From the NCBI GenBank assembly GCA_008360975.2, contig CM039210.1, positions 21,847,007 through 21,911,006 of the forward strand: DNA of 64,000 nucleotides. Reading direction: 5' to 3'. Below are positions 20,817 through 32,311 of this stretch, piece after piece. The translations under genes were made by a program, and so were the position numbers. Numbering within the stretch: position 1 is the stretch's first letter; each line of letters begins with the position of its first letter. The DNA is from Lichenostomus cassidix. Taxonomy: Eukaryota > Chordata > Aves > Passeriformes > Meliphagidae. The notes under the pieces are model-generated. The model worked only from the letters and a program-made list of their open reading frames with translations, searched no databases and was not told where the DNA came from.

Positions 20817-22053
20817 GGAAATGATTGACAGCTTCAGCAACGAACCAGAACTAACCAACAGCGTTGCCAGCAGAAACAGTCTGAGCAGAATGGAGCAGAT
20901 CGGCTCTTCCTTCAGCCTGGCTGCACTGACACCGAGGCCAAAACCTATTTCCAGCAATTTACTAATAAAGAAGCATTGTAACAAGATATTATCCTGATAA
21001 AAAAATAATAACACCTTGAATACTAAAAGCCTTAAACGAAAGCTGAATTTTGCTAAAGCATTTGTGTGTATGTGTGAATGTTGTAGGCCTACTGAGAGTG
21101 TTTGCTTTTCGAATGCTTTAATGTGTAAATGAAGCCTGATTGATGAGAGTGTGATTTTGATTTCTTGAGAGTTTTAATGTGTGAATGAGGACCTGTGAGT
21201 GAAGTTATACTGAATAGTTTAAATTACCTGTTAAGTATCTTTAGTTAAGCATAGATTCTGTTAAAGTTAAGTAATAGTGAATTTAAATTCTATTAAGTTG
21301 TAAATTCTGTTAAGTAATATTAAGTGATGTTAATTTTAGATTCTGTTAAGTTTTAGATCTTGTTAGAGTTAAGTTGTTAAGGTAATATCAATTTTAAATT
21401 CCATTATAGTTAAGTCCTAATTGTTAGTTTAAAATAAGATTTATTAAGATTAAGTTTTATTCATTTTTAGTGATATTAATTTTAAGTTTTAAATTTGTTA
21501 GTTTATATTATTATTCACAAAAGCTTTGCAGTTTTATCTTTCTTAGTTAAAGTCAAGTAATAATATCTACTGTTTTCAAATATTTCATCTTACCTTATAT
21601 AGCTATCTACAAAAATAGTAACATGTTAAGATACTCTCCTTATTGATATTAATCAAAGCTTGTTTATAAGATGTTCTAAGAGAACCCTTCCACTTAGCAC
21701 CTAAGCTCTGGCCAAGCTTTGGTTCTAACTGGCTGGGAAACATGCCATGAGTCTCAAAGTGTTTTGCATCAAAATGTGATCAAATAATTTTCATTTACCA
21801 AATTGAGTTTATAAAAGCTAAACCTTCTTCCAAGTAAACTTGGAGTCCTTACCCGGGAAAGGTTCTCTAAGCTTTACCTGTGAAGTGAATGTTTTCAGCA
21901 ATGACAATTTCTAGACCATGGCAACATATGTAAATAACTAGTGAAATTTCCTTAGGTAAACTTATAACAATTCTAATAATAAGAATTACTTATAGCAAAG
22001 CAAATTAATCTGATAACAGACAACGTCTGTTCTCACAAGCGAAACGGGGGAAT
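20817..22053 (+). other. AT-rich non-coding interior of the gag-only provirus
   Basis: After a short stretch without recognised motifs (20817-21000) comes about 0.8 kb of very AT-rich, low-complexity sequence with many variants of TTAAGTTTTA, AGTTAAGT and TAATATTAA. No pol or env motif is visible on either strand. The last part carries the polypurine tract GAAACGGGGGAAT (22041-22053) that primes plus-strand synthesis. Confidence 0.6.
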
Positions 22054-22410
22054 TGTTGGAAAACGCAGTTTTCCAGCAAAAACTCATGCTAACTGAACAG
22101 GCCTGAGCAAGGCCTTAACATGGTCAGGCCTCAGTAAAATTCCAACAAGCTGCAGTGGTTTGTTTGCCTGAGAATGTTCTGTGGGAAGAATGTCATGAGA
22201 AAGATTAGGAGTCAGAAGTGTTATGAGAAAGGAATAAGGGAGTTAACAGGAGGATCCCTGAATGTGTGAGAAGCAGACTGCAGGTGTGTGTATCTATAAT
22301 TAGAAATGTCTGTAACAGTATATAAGTCTCTCGTTTGGTGAAATAAAATGGAGCTTACTTTATATCTCATATTGAGAGTGCCGTGAGTTCCCTCCCATTG
22401 TTTCTCTTTA
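22054..22410 (+). mobile_element. 3' LTR of the gag-only provirus
   Basis: Same length (357 bp) and nearly the same sequence as the 5' LTR, with TATA near 22319 and AATAAA near 22342. It is followed directly by GAGTTC, the right target duplication. Confidence 0.9.
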
Positions 22411-22416
22411 GAGTTC

Positions 22417-22859
22417 AATTGTAGAATCTAGCCTCTGTTATGATAACAAAGTTCGGTAAACTGAAAACTGAGACTTGAACTTTCACCACTGTCAGTATCT
22501 AATCTCTCATCAAAATAAATTGGAAATACTTCAGTCAGGGCCCTTACATAGAGATCTATTGATTTTCTTTATATTTTAAATATCTAAAAAGAAATTTAAA
22601 GTATCTAAAAAGAATGCCTTTGATCTTGTCCTCTGCAACATCCTCATCCCTTTCTGCAAATCTCCCCTGCTCTATGATTTGGTTATTTGTATCAGTTGAG
22701 AAAGGGTTTAAGTAGTTCATTCACTATACCAAGGTAGATTAGACAATGTAGAAAGGATTACTATTCCCTACATCCACTTTTTCCTGTTTACTTAGCTGCC
22801 CTCTGATAAGGAGTGAGACAGATATGAGGAGCTGCAAACATTATCAACCATTTCCATAG
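22417..22859. other. unrecognised flank
   Basis: AT-rich sequence between the young provirus and the next solo LTR. No element or gene seen. Confidence 0.3.
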
Positions 22860-22864
22860 AAATC

Positions 22865-24425
22865 TGTGTTGGTTTTGCCTAGCCCAGTTTTGCTAGTGGG
22901 TGGGAAGGGGCACAAGGATGGCTCCTGTGTGTCCTGTGTGAAGGTTCTGGAAGTTTTTCACCATGTCCAGCAGAACCAATTTCTGATGGCTCTGAAGATG
23001 ATGGACATGCTGCTGACCAAGCTGGGGCCAATTAGAGATGCTAGTTATGCCTCTGTGAAAATATATTTAAGAATAAATCAAAACAATGTGAGTATGCAAT
23101 TCTTTTTAGCCAGAGGAGGAGGAGGTGAGAATATGTGAGGGGAAAACCACATGGAGACACCAAGGTCAGTGGAGAAGGTGGGGGAGGAGATGCTCCAGGC
23201 ATCGGAGCTGAAAACCCTCTGCCAGCCATGGTGAAGACCATGGGGGGAGCAGGCGGTCTCCCTGCAGCTCATGGAGTCCACAGGGGTGCAGAAATCCACC
23301 CACAGCCCGTGGGGAGGTGCCCATGCCAGAGGAGTGGGTGGATGCCTGCAGGAAGCTGTGAGCCAGTGGGAGTCCCAGTGGAGGGAAAGGCCTTGCTGAC
23401 GAGATGGAAACAGCCTGGCCTCGGCTCGGAGGTCTGCACCCCATTGGCAAGGACTCATGTTGCAGCAGTTTTGGGCGGGCTGCTGGTAGTGAGATTGGAC
23501 CCATGCCAAAGAAGTTCACAGAGGACTGTTTCCCATGGGAGGGTGTCCTAGGTTGCAATATTGATGTAGTTTTCTATTACCACCAGCTGTGGGCCATTAG
23601 CTGCTATCACCCACCCCGCATGACAGGCAATGGGCCATCAGGGACCCACCGTGTGACTCATGGACTTATCTCATCCCATTGTGAGATGCTCTGCCCAGGA
23701 GGGAGGAGCCAGGTGTTCCCACATGGATATAACCTGGCCTTGGAACTGCCTGAGCTAGCCCTGTCTACTGGGTTCCCAGAGGACCAGAGCTACTACTGGA
23801 TCTTCAGCTGGAGACTAGACCTTCACAGGATCACCACTTCAACTGGACTACTTCAGCTGGACTGCTACTACCACCCTAACAGGGTGTTAGGTTGTATCTG
23901 ACTTTGTCAGTGCTTTTCCTTGTATTATTTCACTTATTTTTAATTTCAATCTTGACTTGTGATCTCCCACTGGTTTGTTTTCAAACCAAGACAGAGGGAC
24001 CCATGGCTACGCAGTGGACTCCTCTCCCTGAGCAGTGAAAGAAATTTTGGTGATGGACTGACCAAAGAAAACTCCTGTACCCTGCCCCCCCCCCCCCGTG
24101 CTGTTGGTTGGAAGGAGGGAGGGGGGTGAGCAGAGAAACGGTGTCTTAAGAGGGAGGGGGGTGAGTGAAGAAACAGTGTCTTAAGAGCTTATTTTAAGTC
24201 TCATCTTCCTCTGACTCTGTTTAGGTTAATAAATTACTTTGCAACTTTAAGTTTTGAGCCTGTTTTTCCCTTTCTTAGTGCATCCTCCTACCGGTCTCTT
24301 ATCTCAACTCATGAGTCCTATGTGTGTGTGTTAGTTTTTTCCTCTTCTGCACAGCTGGTGCAGGGGAGAGCAGAGAGAGCAGATGTCATAGTTGCCTGGC
24401 ATTTGGCCAGGGTCAAACCCCAACA
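22865..24425 (+). mobile_element. solo LTR (family B) with nested family F LTR, 5-bp TSD
   Basis: Starts TGTGTTGGTTTTGCCTAGCC and ends GGGTCAAACCCCAACA. Perfect 5-bp duplication AAATC at 22860-22864 and 24426-24430. The body is interrupted at 23544-23993 by another LTR. A short duplicated purine block (GAGGGAGGGGGGTGAG twice near 24115-24165) distinguishes this copy from the others. Confidence 0.85.
23544..23993 (+). mobile_element. solo LTR (family F) nested in family B LTR, 5-bp TSD
   Basis: Starts TGTCCTAGGTTGCAATATTG and ends TTTTCAAACCAAGACA. Perfect 5-bp duplication GAGGG at 23539-23543 and 23994-23998. It is shorter (450 bp) than the family F copies at 11230 and 25006. Orientation is the same as its host LTR. 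Confidence 0.85.
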
Positions 24426-24430
24426 AAATC

Positions 24431-25000
24431 CTTCTCTGCAATCTGAATCTCTGGATGAGAGTTGTAACAGATGTCCATAAGATTGCTCACCTTTTCAGTG
24501 CCAATTTCCATGTATACTTTCACTTGTTTTTATTTCATCTTTTGGCTACACAAAAAAGTAAAATACAAGATATCTACCACTTCAGAAAAGGCACCAAAAC
24601 CTATTATTGTCTCATCCTTGAAATGTGCCTGCTTGTCTGTTTGCAGCAATAATTTGTCAGTTTGAATACAAAGTAATAGATGAATATCCCCTTTTATGAA
24701 TTCACCCCCAAGAGCTCTAAAATATTGCTTTATTAAAAGCACATCTTGGCACATCCTGCTGGTTTTGGTTGCTAGAACACTCTACCCCCTCCTTGATCCC
24801 ATATAGTCTCTCATGGACTATTGAGCTGAAATAATCTATTTATTATGTGTGAAGGAGTCTAACAGAAGGCAGCACCTTTCTGTGAAAGACCACTATTTTA
24901 CATGGCAATTTCAGAACTACAGCATCTGCTACCTTACTAATATGTATATTTAATGCTGTTGCATAATGTACAGAATTATATGCTTTTCATTGCCTGTTTG
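24431..25000. other. unrecognised AT-rich sequence
   Basis: No repeat, RNA gene or supported coding region seen. The last bases lead into the TTCAG target duplication of the next LTR. Confidence 0.3.
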
Positions 25001-25005
25001 TTCAG

Positions 25006-25915
25006 TGTCGGGGGTTGAGTACCTTTGGAATTTCTTCCCATTCCTGTTACTAAGCAACAAATAGTTGGGTGTTTTAGAGCCATTAAGTCTTTTGTAAAAG
25101 ACAAAAGGTGTGCTTGGGAGGGCACGGTAAGGGAAGAGCTGGCCCTGGGAACTCTCACTCGTGGTTCGGACGCTGAGAGGAGAGGCTGCTCTTTTTCTGC
25201 TCTTCGCCTGGGATCAAAGCGAATCCAACTGTGCCCTGTTTTTTCTCTTCTCCTGGCTGGGTGAGCTTTGATTCAACCTTTCTCCCCACGAGGAAGGGCA
25301 CGTTTTCCCCCCGGCCTGCGTTCCCTCGCGGCTGCTGCCGGGAGAGCCCCGCGGCCTCTGCTGCCTGTCCCCGCCCTCTGCCGCACGAGACCGCGGCGTC
25401 TGCTGTGACTGCAGAAATCCTCGCTGCCTCGCTGGCTGAGGAGAGAGAGCCGGCGCTCGCTCCTGCTGCCCTGCTTTCTCGCTGCTCCGAGCTGCTTTCG
25501 CTCCCCTGCGTGTTTCTCAGCCTGTCCGCCATTGCAGCTGCCGGACGCTGACCTGACCCTGCGCCACAGCGCCACCTGCAGTCGCTCGGGAGTCATCGCA
25601 CCTGCCCTGGCCGGCCGGGAGCTCAACAGCGCCCCTGCTGCTTGCAACCGTGATTACACCACACGGGAGAAGGCTCAGCAGCTCACAAGTTATCTGCTAT
25701 TGGTTTCCTGGTTCTAGTTGTGGTTGCTATTATTGTTATTGTTTGTTTATAGATACTAGTAAAGAACTGATATTCCTTTTTCCCATACCTTTGCCTGAAA
25801 GCCCTTGATTTACAAAATTAAATAATTCGGAGGGAGGGAAAAAAAAAATCACATTCTCTGTTCTAAGGGAGGGTTCAACCTCTCTTGGCAGACACCTGTC
25901 TTTCAAACCAAGACA
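25006..25915 (+). mobile_element. solo LTR (family F), CpG-rich, 5-bp TSD
   Basis: Starts TGTCGGGGGTTGAGTACC and ends CTTTCAAACCAAGACA. Perfect 5-bp duplication TTCAG at 25001-25005 and 25916-25920. Between about 25270 and 25660 the body is strongly G+C-rich with many CpG dinucleotides (for example CCGCGGCC, CCGCGGCG, GCCGGCCGGG), unlike the shorter relatives. Open frames on both strands here (106 aa plus, 124-125 aa minus) are composition effects with no motif. Confidence 0.85.
25270..25660 (+). promoter_or_regulatory. CpG-island-like block inside an LTR
   Basis: Dense CpG and high G+C in a window that is otherwise AT-rich. It belongs to the LTR, since it lies between the LTR ends and inside the target duplication. 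CpGs decay quickly when methylated, so their survival suggests recent insertion or lack of germline methylation. A promoter function is inference. Confidence 0.45.
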
Positions 25916-25920
25916 TTCAG

Positions 25921-27528
25921 ATATTATGTAATCTTAAGTAGCATTACTCTCTTTGAAAAACAGCATACATTTTATTAGGCCTTCTCCCTAGTGTTCTTTT
26001 TGACAGAAGCCCAAATGAACAGCTTGTAGACTATTCTAGACCAAGAACCCCAGGACTTTAGGTGAGGTAACCAAAAGTCACGAGCATCTGGTCTGCAACT
26101 AATAACATAGTTTATTTCCTGGGTTTCACGCCTCAATCTATAGTTTTACATTGTTTTGATATGAAAGGAAGTGGAAAGAGAATCATATCTGGACAACTGG
26201 TGGAAAACCTATTTCAGGTTACTCCTGCCACTGGAAATATGAATACTTGCATTACAGCAGTGGCCTTTACAACAAATTTTATTCTTTCTACTAGAGGACA
26301 CTAAGTAGTAATAAAGTCCTACTACATAGTTATTAATAATTTCATTCACAATAGCAGATGACTTCAGACGAAAGAAAACAGAGTTTTAAACTAGGGAAAA
26401 AAGCTTTTTCGGAGTCAAGTGTTGGATCAATGTATGTAAGATGTTTCATGTCCTTCAGAAAATACTTTAATGTGCTTCTATGTCAAACAGTTTTAAGACT
26501 GTGTCACCAATTCTCCCTATACCTAACTCAGAAAACATATAATGAATATGGTTATTCCAAGTGACAAAATGACTGGTCATTTAGTCTAGAAGGCAGTAAG
26601 TATTAGCATGCATGGTTCCCAGCTCACATTTTGACTTAAATTACATACTTCCAAAGCAGACCAAGTAAAAGATAATGAATCTACTCTGCATTACTAAAGT
26701 GATGCCCTCTGGAAACACTACTTTAAACCTGCTTTGGAGCAAGTGATAATCTGCTCTGTTGAAGGGCAAGTGCAAGGTAAGGCAAAGGATATTTCAATAT
26801 ACTTAGCTAAAACAAGCTTTATCTCAACTAGACATTCAGAATTATGCAGGCAGACATTTGCTCTAGAATTAGGTTTCAGATAATTTTGATGTTAGGAAGA
26901 TTTGGGGGCTATGACAACACAGAAGTACCCTTACAGGCTGCTTTAGGATGTTAGGAACAAAATTCCAACTGGTACATTTTCCTTGTTCCAAACTTCAAAT
27001 AGATCTAAATACAAGAAAACCAGAGACACCCTTGCTGTCCAGAGCCTAATGTAGTCTTATCTGCTATGAGTACAGAGTCAAATAGCCCACTGTCTTGATA
27101 TGAAAGGATGCCCAAGGGTTTCCTATCCCTCCTTTTTTTATTTACACATTAGACAACTATCATTCCTAAGGACCAAGAGACTCCAATGGACTGGGCCTTT
27201 CTGTTCATCCAACACACATGCAGGCTGCTCTAATGTGCAACCCAAACACTGCCCTGAAAATTTTGTAAAGCAGAGCATCATTGCATTGCCTGAAAGCTTA
27301 GACAAATGGGTCGGTTGCTGCTTGCTATGCATTCCTGTTCAGAGTATAGACTGCAGAAGACCAACATATTTCCCTCCCACCGTTACACGTGTGCACATAC
27401 ACACACAGTTTGAATGCAATCAGAACAAAAAAAATTTCAGTCTTTCCCATTTTGAACCTGATTATAACATTCTATAAAGCAACAAGAAGGATATTTTAAT
27501 CTTAATTTTGTGCTGTTATGGGTATATT
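25921..27528. other. unrecognised AT-rich sequence
   Basis: About 1.6 kb with no transposon family I recognise and no supported gene. The frame at 27100-27477 (125 aa) has no motif and no start context that convinces. Possibly unique host DNA. Confidence 0.35.
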
Positions 27529-28083
27529 TGTAATGGTTTTACCCCAACTGGCAACTAAGTACTATGCAGTCGCTCGTTCACTTCCCCTTCTTCCCCCAGT
27601 GGAAAAAGGAAACCTCGTGGGTTGATATAGGAATGGTTTCATTATTGAAGCAAAATAAAATATTATAATAACAATAATAGTAATGAAAAGGAGAGAGGGA
27701 GAGGAATAAAACCCAAGAGAAACAAGTGATGTACAATACAGTTGCTCACCACCCACTGACTGATGCCCAGACCCTGAGCAGTGATTGGCCCCTTCTGGCC
27801 AATTCCCACAATTTATATACTGGGAATGACATTGTATGGTATGGAATATCCCTTTGACCACCTCGTGTCAGCTGTCCTGGCCATGCTCCCTCCCAGCCTC
27901 TTGTGCAGCTCCTCCCTGGCAGAACATGAGACACTGAAAAGCCCTTGACTCAGGGTAAGCACTGCTCAGCAGCAACCAAAACATCAGTGTGTTATCAGCA
28001 TTATTCTCAAACTTAATCCAAAAAACAGCACTGTACCAGTTACTGAGAAGAAAATTAATTCTATCTCAGCTGAAACCAGCACA
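27529..28083 (-). mobile_element. solo LTR, avian ERVL-like (family D)
   Basis: On the plus strand it opens TGTAATGGTTTTACCCC and closes CTATCTCAGCTGAAACCAGCACA. That is the reverse complement of the avian ERVL LTR pattern TGTGCTGGTTTCAGC...CCACAACA, also seen at 6490-7007. No target duplication was evident. No internal ERVL sequence adjoins it, so it is probably solo. Confidence 0.8.
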
Positions 28084-31000
28084 TTATGCAAAGTGTCTTT
28101 TTTTAAAGCAGTAAACCATTCAAACAACACATCAATAACTCTCAAGATAAGGCAATGCTGACACTATCAGTGAGGAAGGACTGTCAAAACTGTTGAAATC
28201 TATGAAGCATATGATGGGGAGTGGAGCCTTCTCTCAAATGAATTATGTCGGATCCAGAACAACAAAAAAACCCTTACAAAAAACCCCAGGAAAGAAATGA
28301 AAAAATTCTATTACTTCCACCATAAACATATTTATCACACATAACCTCCTTGTAGTCCATATGAAGAGAAATGTGAATACCAAAATAATGAATCAGAATC
28401 AAGATTCTCAAAAAAAAAAAGAATTGTTTTTTTCTTATTCATCTATGTAAAATTAATTGAGTAGAAAATAGAACTCTTACATTCTGGTTTTACAAATTTA
28501 ATATACTTTTTTAATATTCCTGCAAGAGAGAAAACTGGCCCAGAAAAGGAGGTCTTATTTGCTTTTTAAGAGTAAGGATGTTGCAGTCCACATACTGTGT
28601 TTTGAAAACAGTTGTTTGCTTTTTGCATGAAAGGGCAACAAAAATTCCAAACCTTCTAAACTATGAAAAACAAAAGTTGTCTGAAGCAGAACAATACTTG
28701 ATTTCTGGAAAAAGTTAAACAGAAAATAATAAATTGTCCAGAATGTTAAGAGAAGTAACCTTTATCTTTTCAGTCTGCCTTTCAAATAAATAAACCCTGG
28801 AAAATCCAGAAGCATTATCTCTATTTCACAAGAGCTTTAGGGATTTTGGTTTTTATTTAGCTGTTTCTGCAACCTTATTGTTAAGCATATTTGGACAGGG
28901 AATTTTTATATGAACTTATTTTTGTAGTCAAACATACAAAGTTTTTCTGAGGACACTGGTACATTTTATTGCTGTAATGAAATGGTAAGAGGAGTAATTA
29001 CTTTTAAGATTTTCTACAGTCTGACCAGCTCCAAACAAAGATTAATTGTAATAATTCTTTCAGAGTTAATGGTGAAATCAGAAGTAAAACTTACTGAAAC
29101 AAACTACCACACTTTTTTTTTCTTATTTACCTGTTAAGCTAGGAAAAAGACTTAATAAAAAGAACAAACTTTGTTTGGATTCAGAGTTCCTGGCCTGGAG
29201 ATCTCTGATAAGAAAATCTCTCTCTTAAATAACAGTAAGAAGGGAAGCTTCCTCTGCTTTCAAGGGTAATGAAGAGAAAAAGTGACTGTAATCTCACCAA
29301 GTACCTATTCCTCCAATCATCTCATGAAATTCATTTTGCTTTGTTTTCCTCAGGATTCCAAAAGCCCCACTCACTTCAACACTGACCCACACCACCACTA
29401 CACTTCAGAAGGTGGAGAAAAAGCTTCCAAAACACCAGAGGTAGTTTGCTAGTGCTTTCAGCCCTATGGAGTATTATTTATATTCACAATTCACGAAAAT
29501 CATCATCACTGATGTGATGTGGGAATATGTATTTCTCCTTTTATTATGGATTGCACAGAGCTGACTATTTTAATGCACCATGGAAAACAATTACTCAAGA
29601 GATTAAAAATATATAAGCAACAGCAGAGTATGCTGAGCATCCGTACCCTGCAAAGAAACTATTTTCCTTCTTCACTCAAAAGCAGTTCATCAGTCATACA
29701 GCAGCTAGCTAAATGTACCTAGTTTTAACCTTTCAAGTAGAAGGATAGAATGGAATAAGGGTGAGAAAAGGACCTATTAGCAAAATTAAGCCTTCCTGAA
29801 ATCAGAAAATATTTGAAGCATAGTATTTAACAGTTGCTTAAAATATGCATAACTAGATTTGGAATCATTATCCTGATTTAGAGCAGGAGCACATCTGGTT
29901 ATGTGTAAGTAAATACAGTCTGACAGCAATTTGGATCATCTATCAGAAAGAATCAACTGCAATTTTAATATGCATTATTTGTATTCTACATAATAGTCTA
30001 TTTGTTCTTTGAAGCCACTGCAGTGATAACACATTTAGTGTCTTCTACTCTGTACTAAATTTAAGTTACCTAGGCAAAGTATAGCATATTACAGTCAGGT
30101 GCTTCCCAAATCATATCACTCAACTTTTTAAATATTATTGCCATCTGGCTACTAGACTTTATTTACCAAAACAGTAGCTGTGCACGCATTTCTACAGCAG
30201 CTGTAGTAAAAAATTAAGTAAAACCATTCGGTTAAGTTACAATTCACTTTAAAAAACCCACCAAAAAACACCACCAAAAAAACCTCAGAAAACTAAAACC
30301 ATTTTATCAAATTAGTTACCATTGTACCTATAAAAATTAAGTATATGTAGCTTTGTGTTTTGCTTTCTTTCCCATTTCAGTGCTTTAATGTTCTTCATCT
30401 TATTTGCTTAAAATATGCCCCACTAGGTTTGAAATATTTGTACCAATTTAAAGCAAAACCACATTTGTTTATGTGCAATTAAATACAGTCAGATAGCAAT
30501 TTGGAACAACTACCAGAATCAACTGCAAACTTAATAATCTATGGCATAACTAACAATCATCATCTGTACTTATGTGAATATGTTGAGCTATATGCTGTTG
30601 GCCCAAGTTTTCTACCAGCAATTTTGTACAAGTCTCATACATGCATATGCATTCGTTGTGGCAGTCACAGCTCCTAGATCTGAGTGAAGACCATAGACTG
30701 ATAAAACACTTTACAGTCCAGAAAAGCTTTTCAGGATGATTTTGCAGACACTAGAATAGAAAAGGGTGTCTCTGTTCTCATCCAGAGAGCAAAATTTTAT
30801 GTCCTACAGTTTGTTCATGTGTTGATGTATAGAAAGAATTCAGTATTTTTGGAAGCAATAATTAGGCTTTTACTTTTGTTACTCCTCTCTCTGGAGTCAG
30901 ATAACCACAGTCCCTTTGAGAAGTAATATATTCTAGCCCACCAGGACTGACACAGGTACAGCATTCGGCTAAGTTTTAGCCCGAGCTGACTTGAATGCTT

Positions 31001-31330
31001 TACATAAGATGTCAGGACATCAGAGCAGTGTGCAGTTTCCCCTTGCTAGCAATCAAAACAAAAAGGTTTTAAGAAACAAAACATATATACTTCTGTTTCA
31101 TAAGCAATCAAAACAAACCACCGCAACAAAATTATGTGAGAAAATCACCCAATAAACATGAAAGTCAGCAAGTCTATTAAAGTAAAATACCTTCATGAAT
31201 GGATCCTGAAGTGTCAGAAAAATTACCATTACAGGTTCTATATGAACCATCTACTAGGCCAGAAAGATAAACTCACATTTTAAATATTTTCTCCTATTCC
31301 TGTTTTGTATAAATCAGGTTTTAGAAGGAG
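28084..31330. other. long AT-rich stretch without recognised element
   Basis: 3.2 kb, the second longest part of the window free of recognisable retroelements. No exon, RNA gene or repeat family is supported. The only structure seen is a diverged pair of segments about 0.57 kb apart (listed separately). It may be intronic or intergenic host DNA. Confidence 0.4.
29838..30550 (+). repeat. diverged direct duplication, two ~145-bp copies
   Basis: Copies at about 29838-29985 and 30409-30550 share in the same order TTAAAATATGC, ACTAG-TTTG, CACAT-TG-TTATGTG, TAAATACAGTC and AGCAATTTGGA, then ATCAACTGCAA. They differ by many substitutions and small gaps, so the duplication is old. The intervening sequence does not obviously match, so this may be an unrecognised old repeat family. 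Confidence 0.6.
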
Positions 31331-32311
31331 CGTTGGGTTTGTATGGCCAGGTTTTGGAAGCAGGGGTCTACAGGGGTGGCTTCTGTGAGAAGCTGCTAAA
31401 AGCTTCCACCATGCCCAGCAGAGCCAATCCCTGGTGGCTCCAGGACAGACGTGCTGCTGGCCAAGGCTGGGCCAATCAGAAATAGTGGCAATGCCTCTGT
31501 GATAACATATTTAGGAAGAAAAAAATAGTTGTTGCACAGTCATAATTGCGACCAGAGAAGAGCAGGGTGAGAATATGTGAGGGAAACAACTCTGCAGACA
31601 CCAAGGTCAGTGCAGAAGGAGGGGCAGGAGGTGCTCCAGGCACCGGAGCTGAGATTCCCCTGCAGTCCGTGGTGAAGACCATGGTGAAGCAGCTGTGCCC
31701 CTGCAGCCCATGGAGGTCCATGGGGATGCAGAGACCCACCTGCAGCCTGTGGAGGAGACCCATGCCAGAGCAGCTGGATGCCTGAGAGGAGGCTGTGACC
31801 CCATGGGAAGACCATGCTGGAGCAGGCTCCCGGCAGGGACCTGTAGACCTGTGGAGAGAGGAGCCCACACTGGAGCAGGTTTCCTGGTAGGACTTGTGAC
31901 CCTGTGGGAGACCCATGCTAGAGAAGCCTGTCCTTGAAGGACTGCACCCCGTGGAAAGGGATCCACATTGCAGCAGTTTGTGGAGAAGTGGAGCCCATGG
32001 GATGGACTCATTGGAGAAGTTCATGGAGAACTGTCTCCTGTGGGAGGCACCCCACACTGGAGCAGGGGAAGGACTCTCAGCAGTGTGAGAAGCAACACAT
32101 GATGAACTGACCATAACCCCCATTCCCTGTCTCCCTGCACCTCTGGGGGAGGAGGTAGAGCTGAGAAGGAGGGAGGGGTGGGGGGAAGGTGTTTTCAAGA
32201 TTTATTTTACTTCTCATTATCTTGCTCTGATTTTGTTAGTTATAAATTCAATTAATATCCAAGTCAAGTCTGTTACATCAGTAAGTGATCTCTCCCTGTC
32301 CTTATCTCAAC

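Larger units (their letters stand above)
19289..22416 (+). mobile_element. complete short ERV provirus (alpha/beta-retroviral type), gag-only, young
   Basis: Two 357-bp LTRs (19295-19651 and 22054-22410) bracket a 2.4-kb interior. Six-base target duplications GAGTTC lie at 19289-19294 and 22411-22416; 6 bp is the usual length for alpha- and betaretroviral integrases. The primer site TGGTGACTCCGACGTGAT (19654-19671) differs at one base from the tRNA-Trp site of avian alpharetroviruses. A purine tract, GAAACGGGGGAAT, abuts the 3' LTR. By eye the LTRs differ only at two positions near the 3' end, so insertion was recent. The interior has a gag-like segment with zinc knuckles but no protease, RT, integrase or envelope sequence that I can find, so it must have been copied in trans. 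Confidence 0.9.

Noticed and set aside
25155..25647. Arginine/serine/alanine-rich frames and a CpG island resembling a host gene promoter
   Set aside because: The block sits between LTR ends flanked by TTCAG duplications, so it belongs to the LTR.
31476..32198. 240-aa open frame on the minus strand, the longest in the window
   Set aside because: It lies entirely inside a family A LTR and consists of repeated blocks without protein motif; related frames appear in every copy on both strands.
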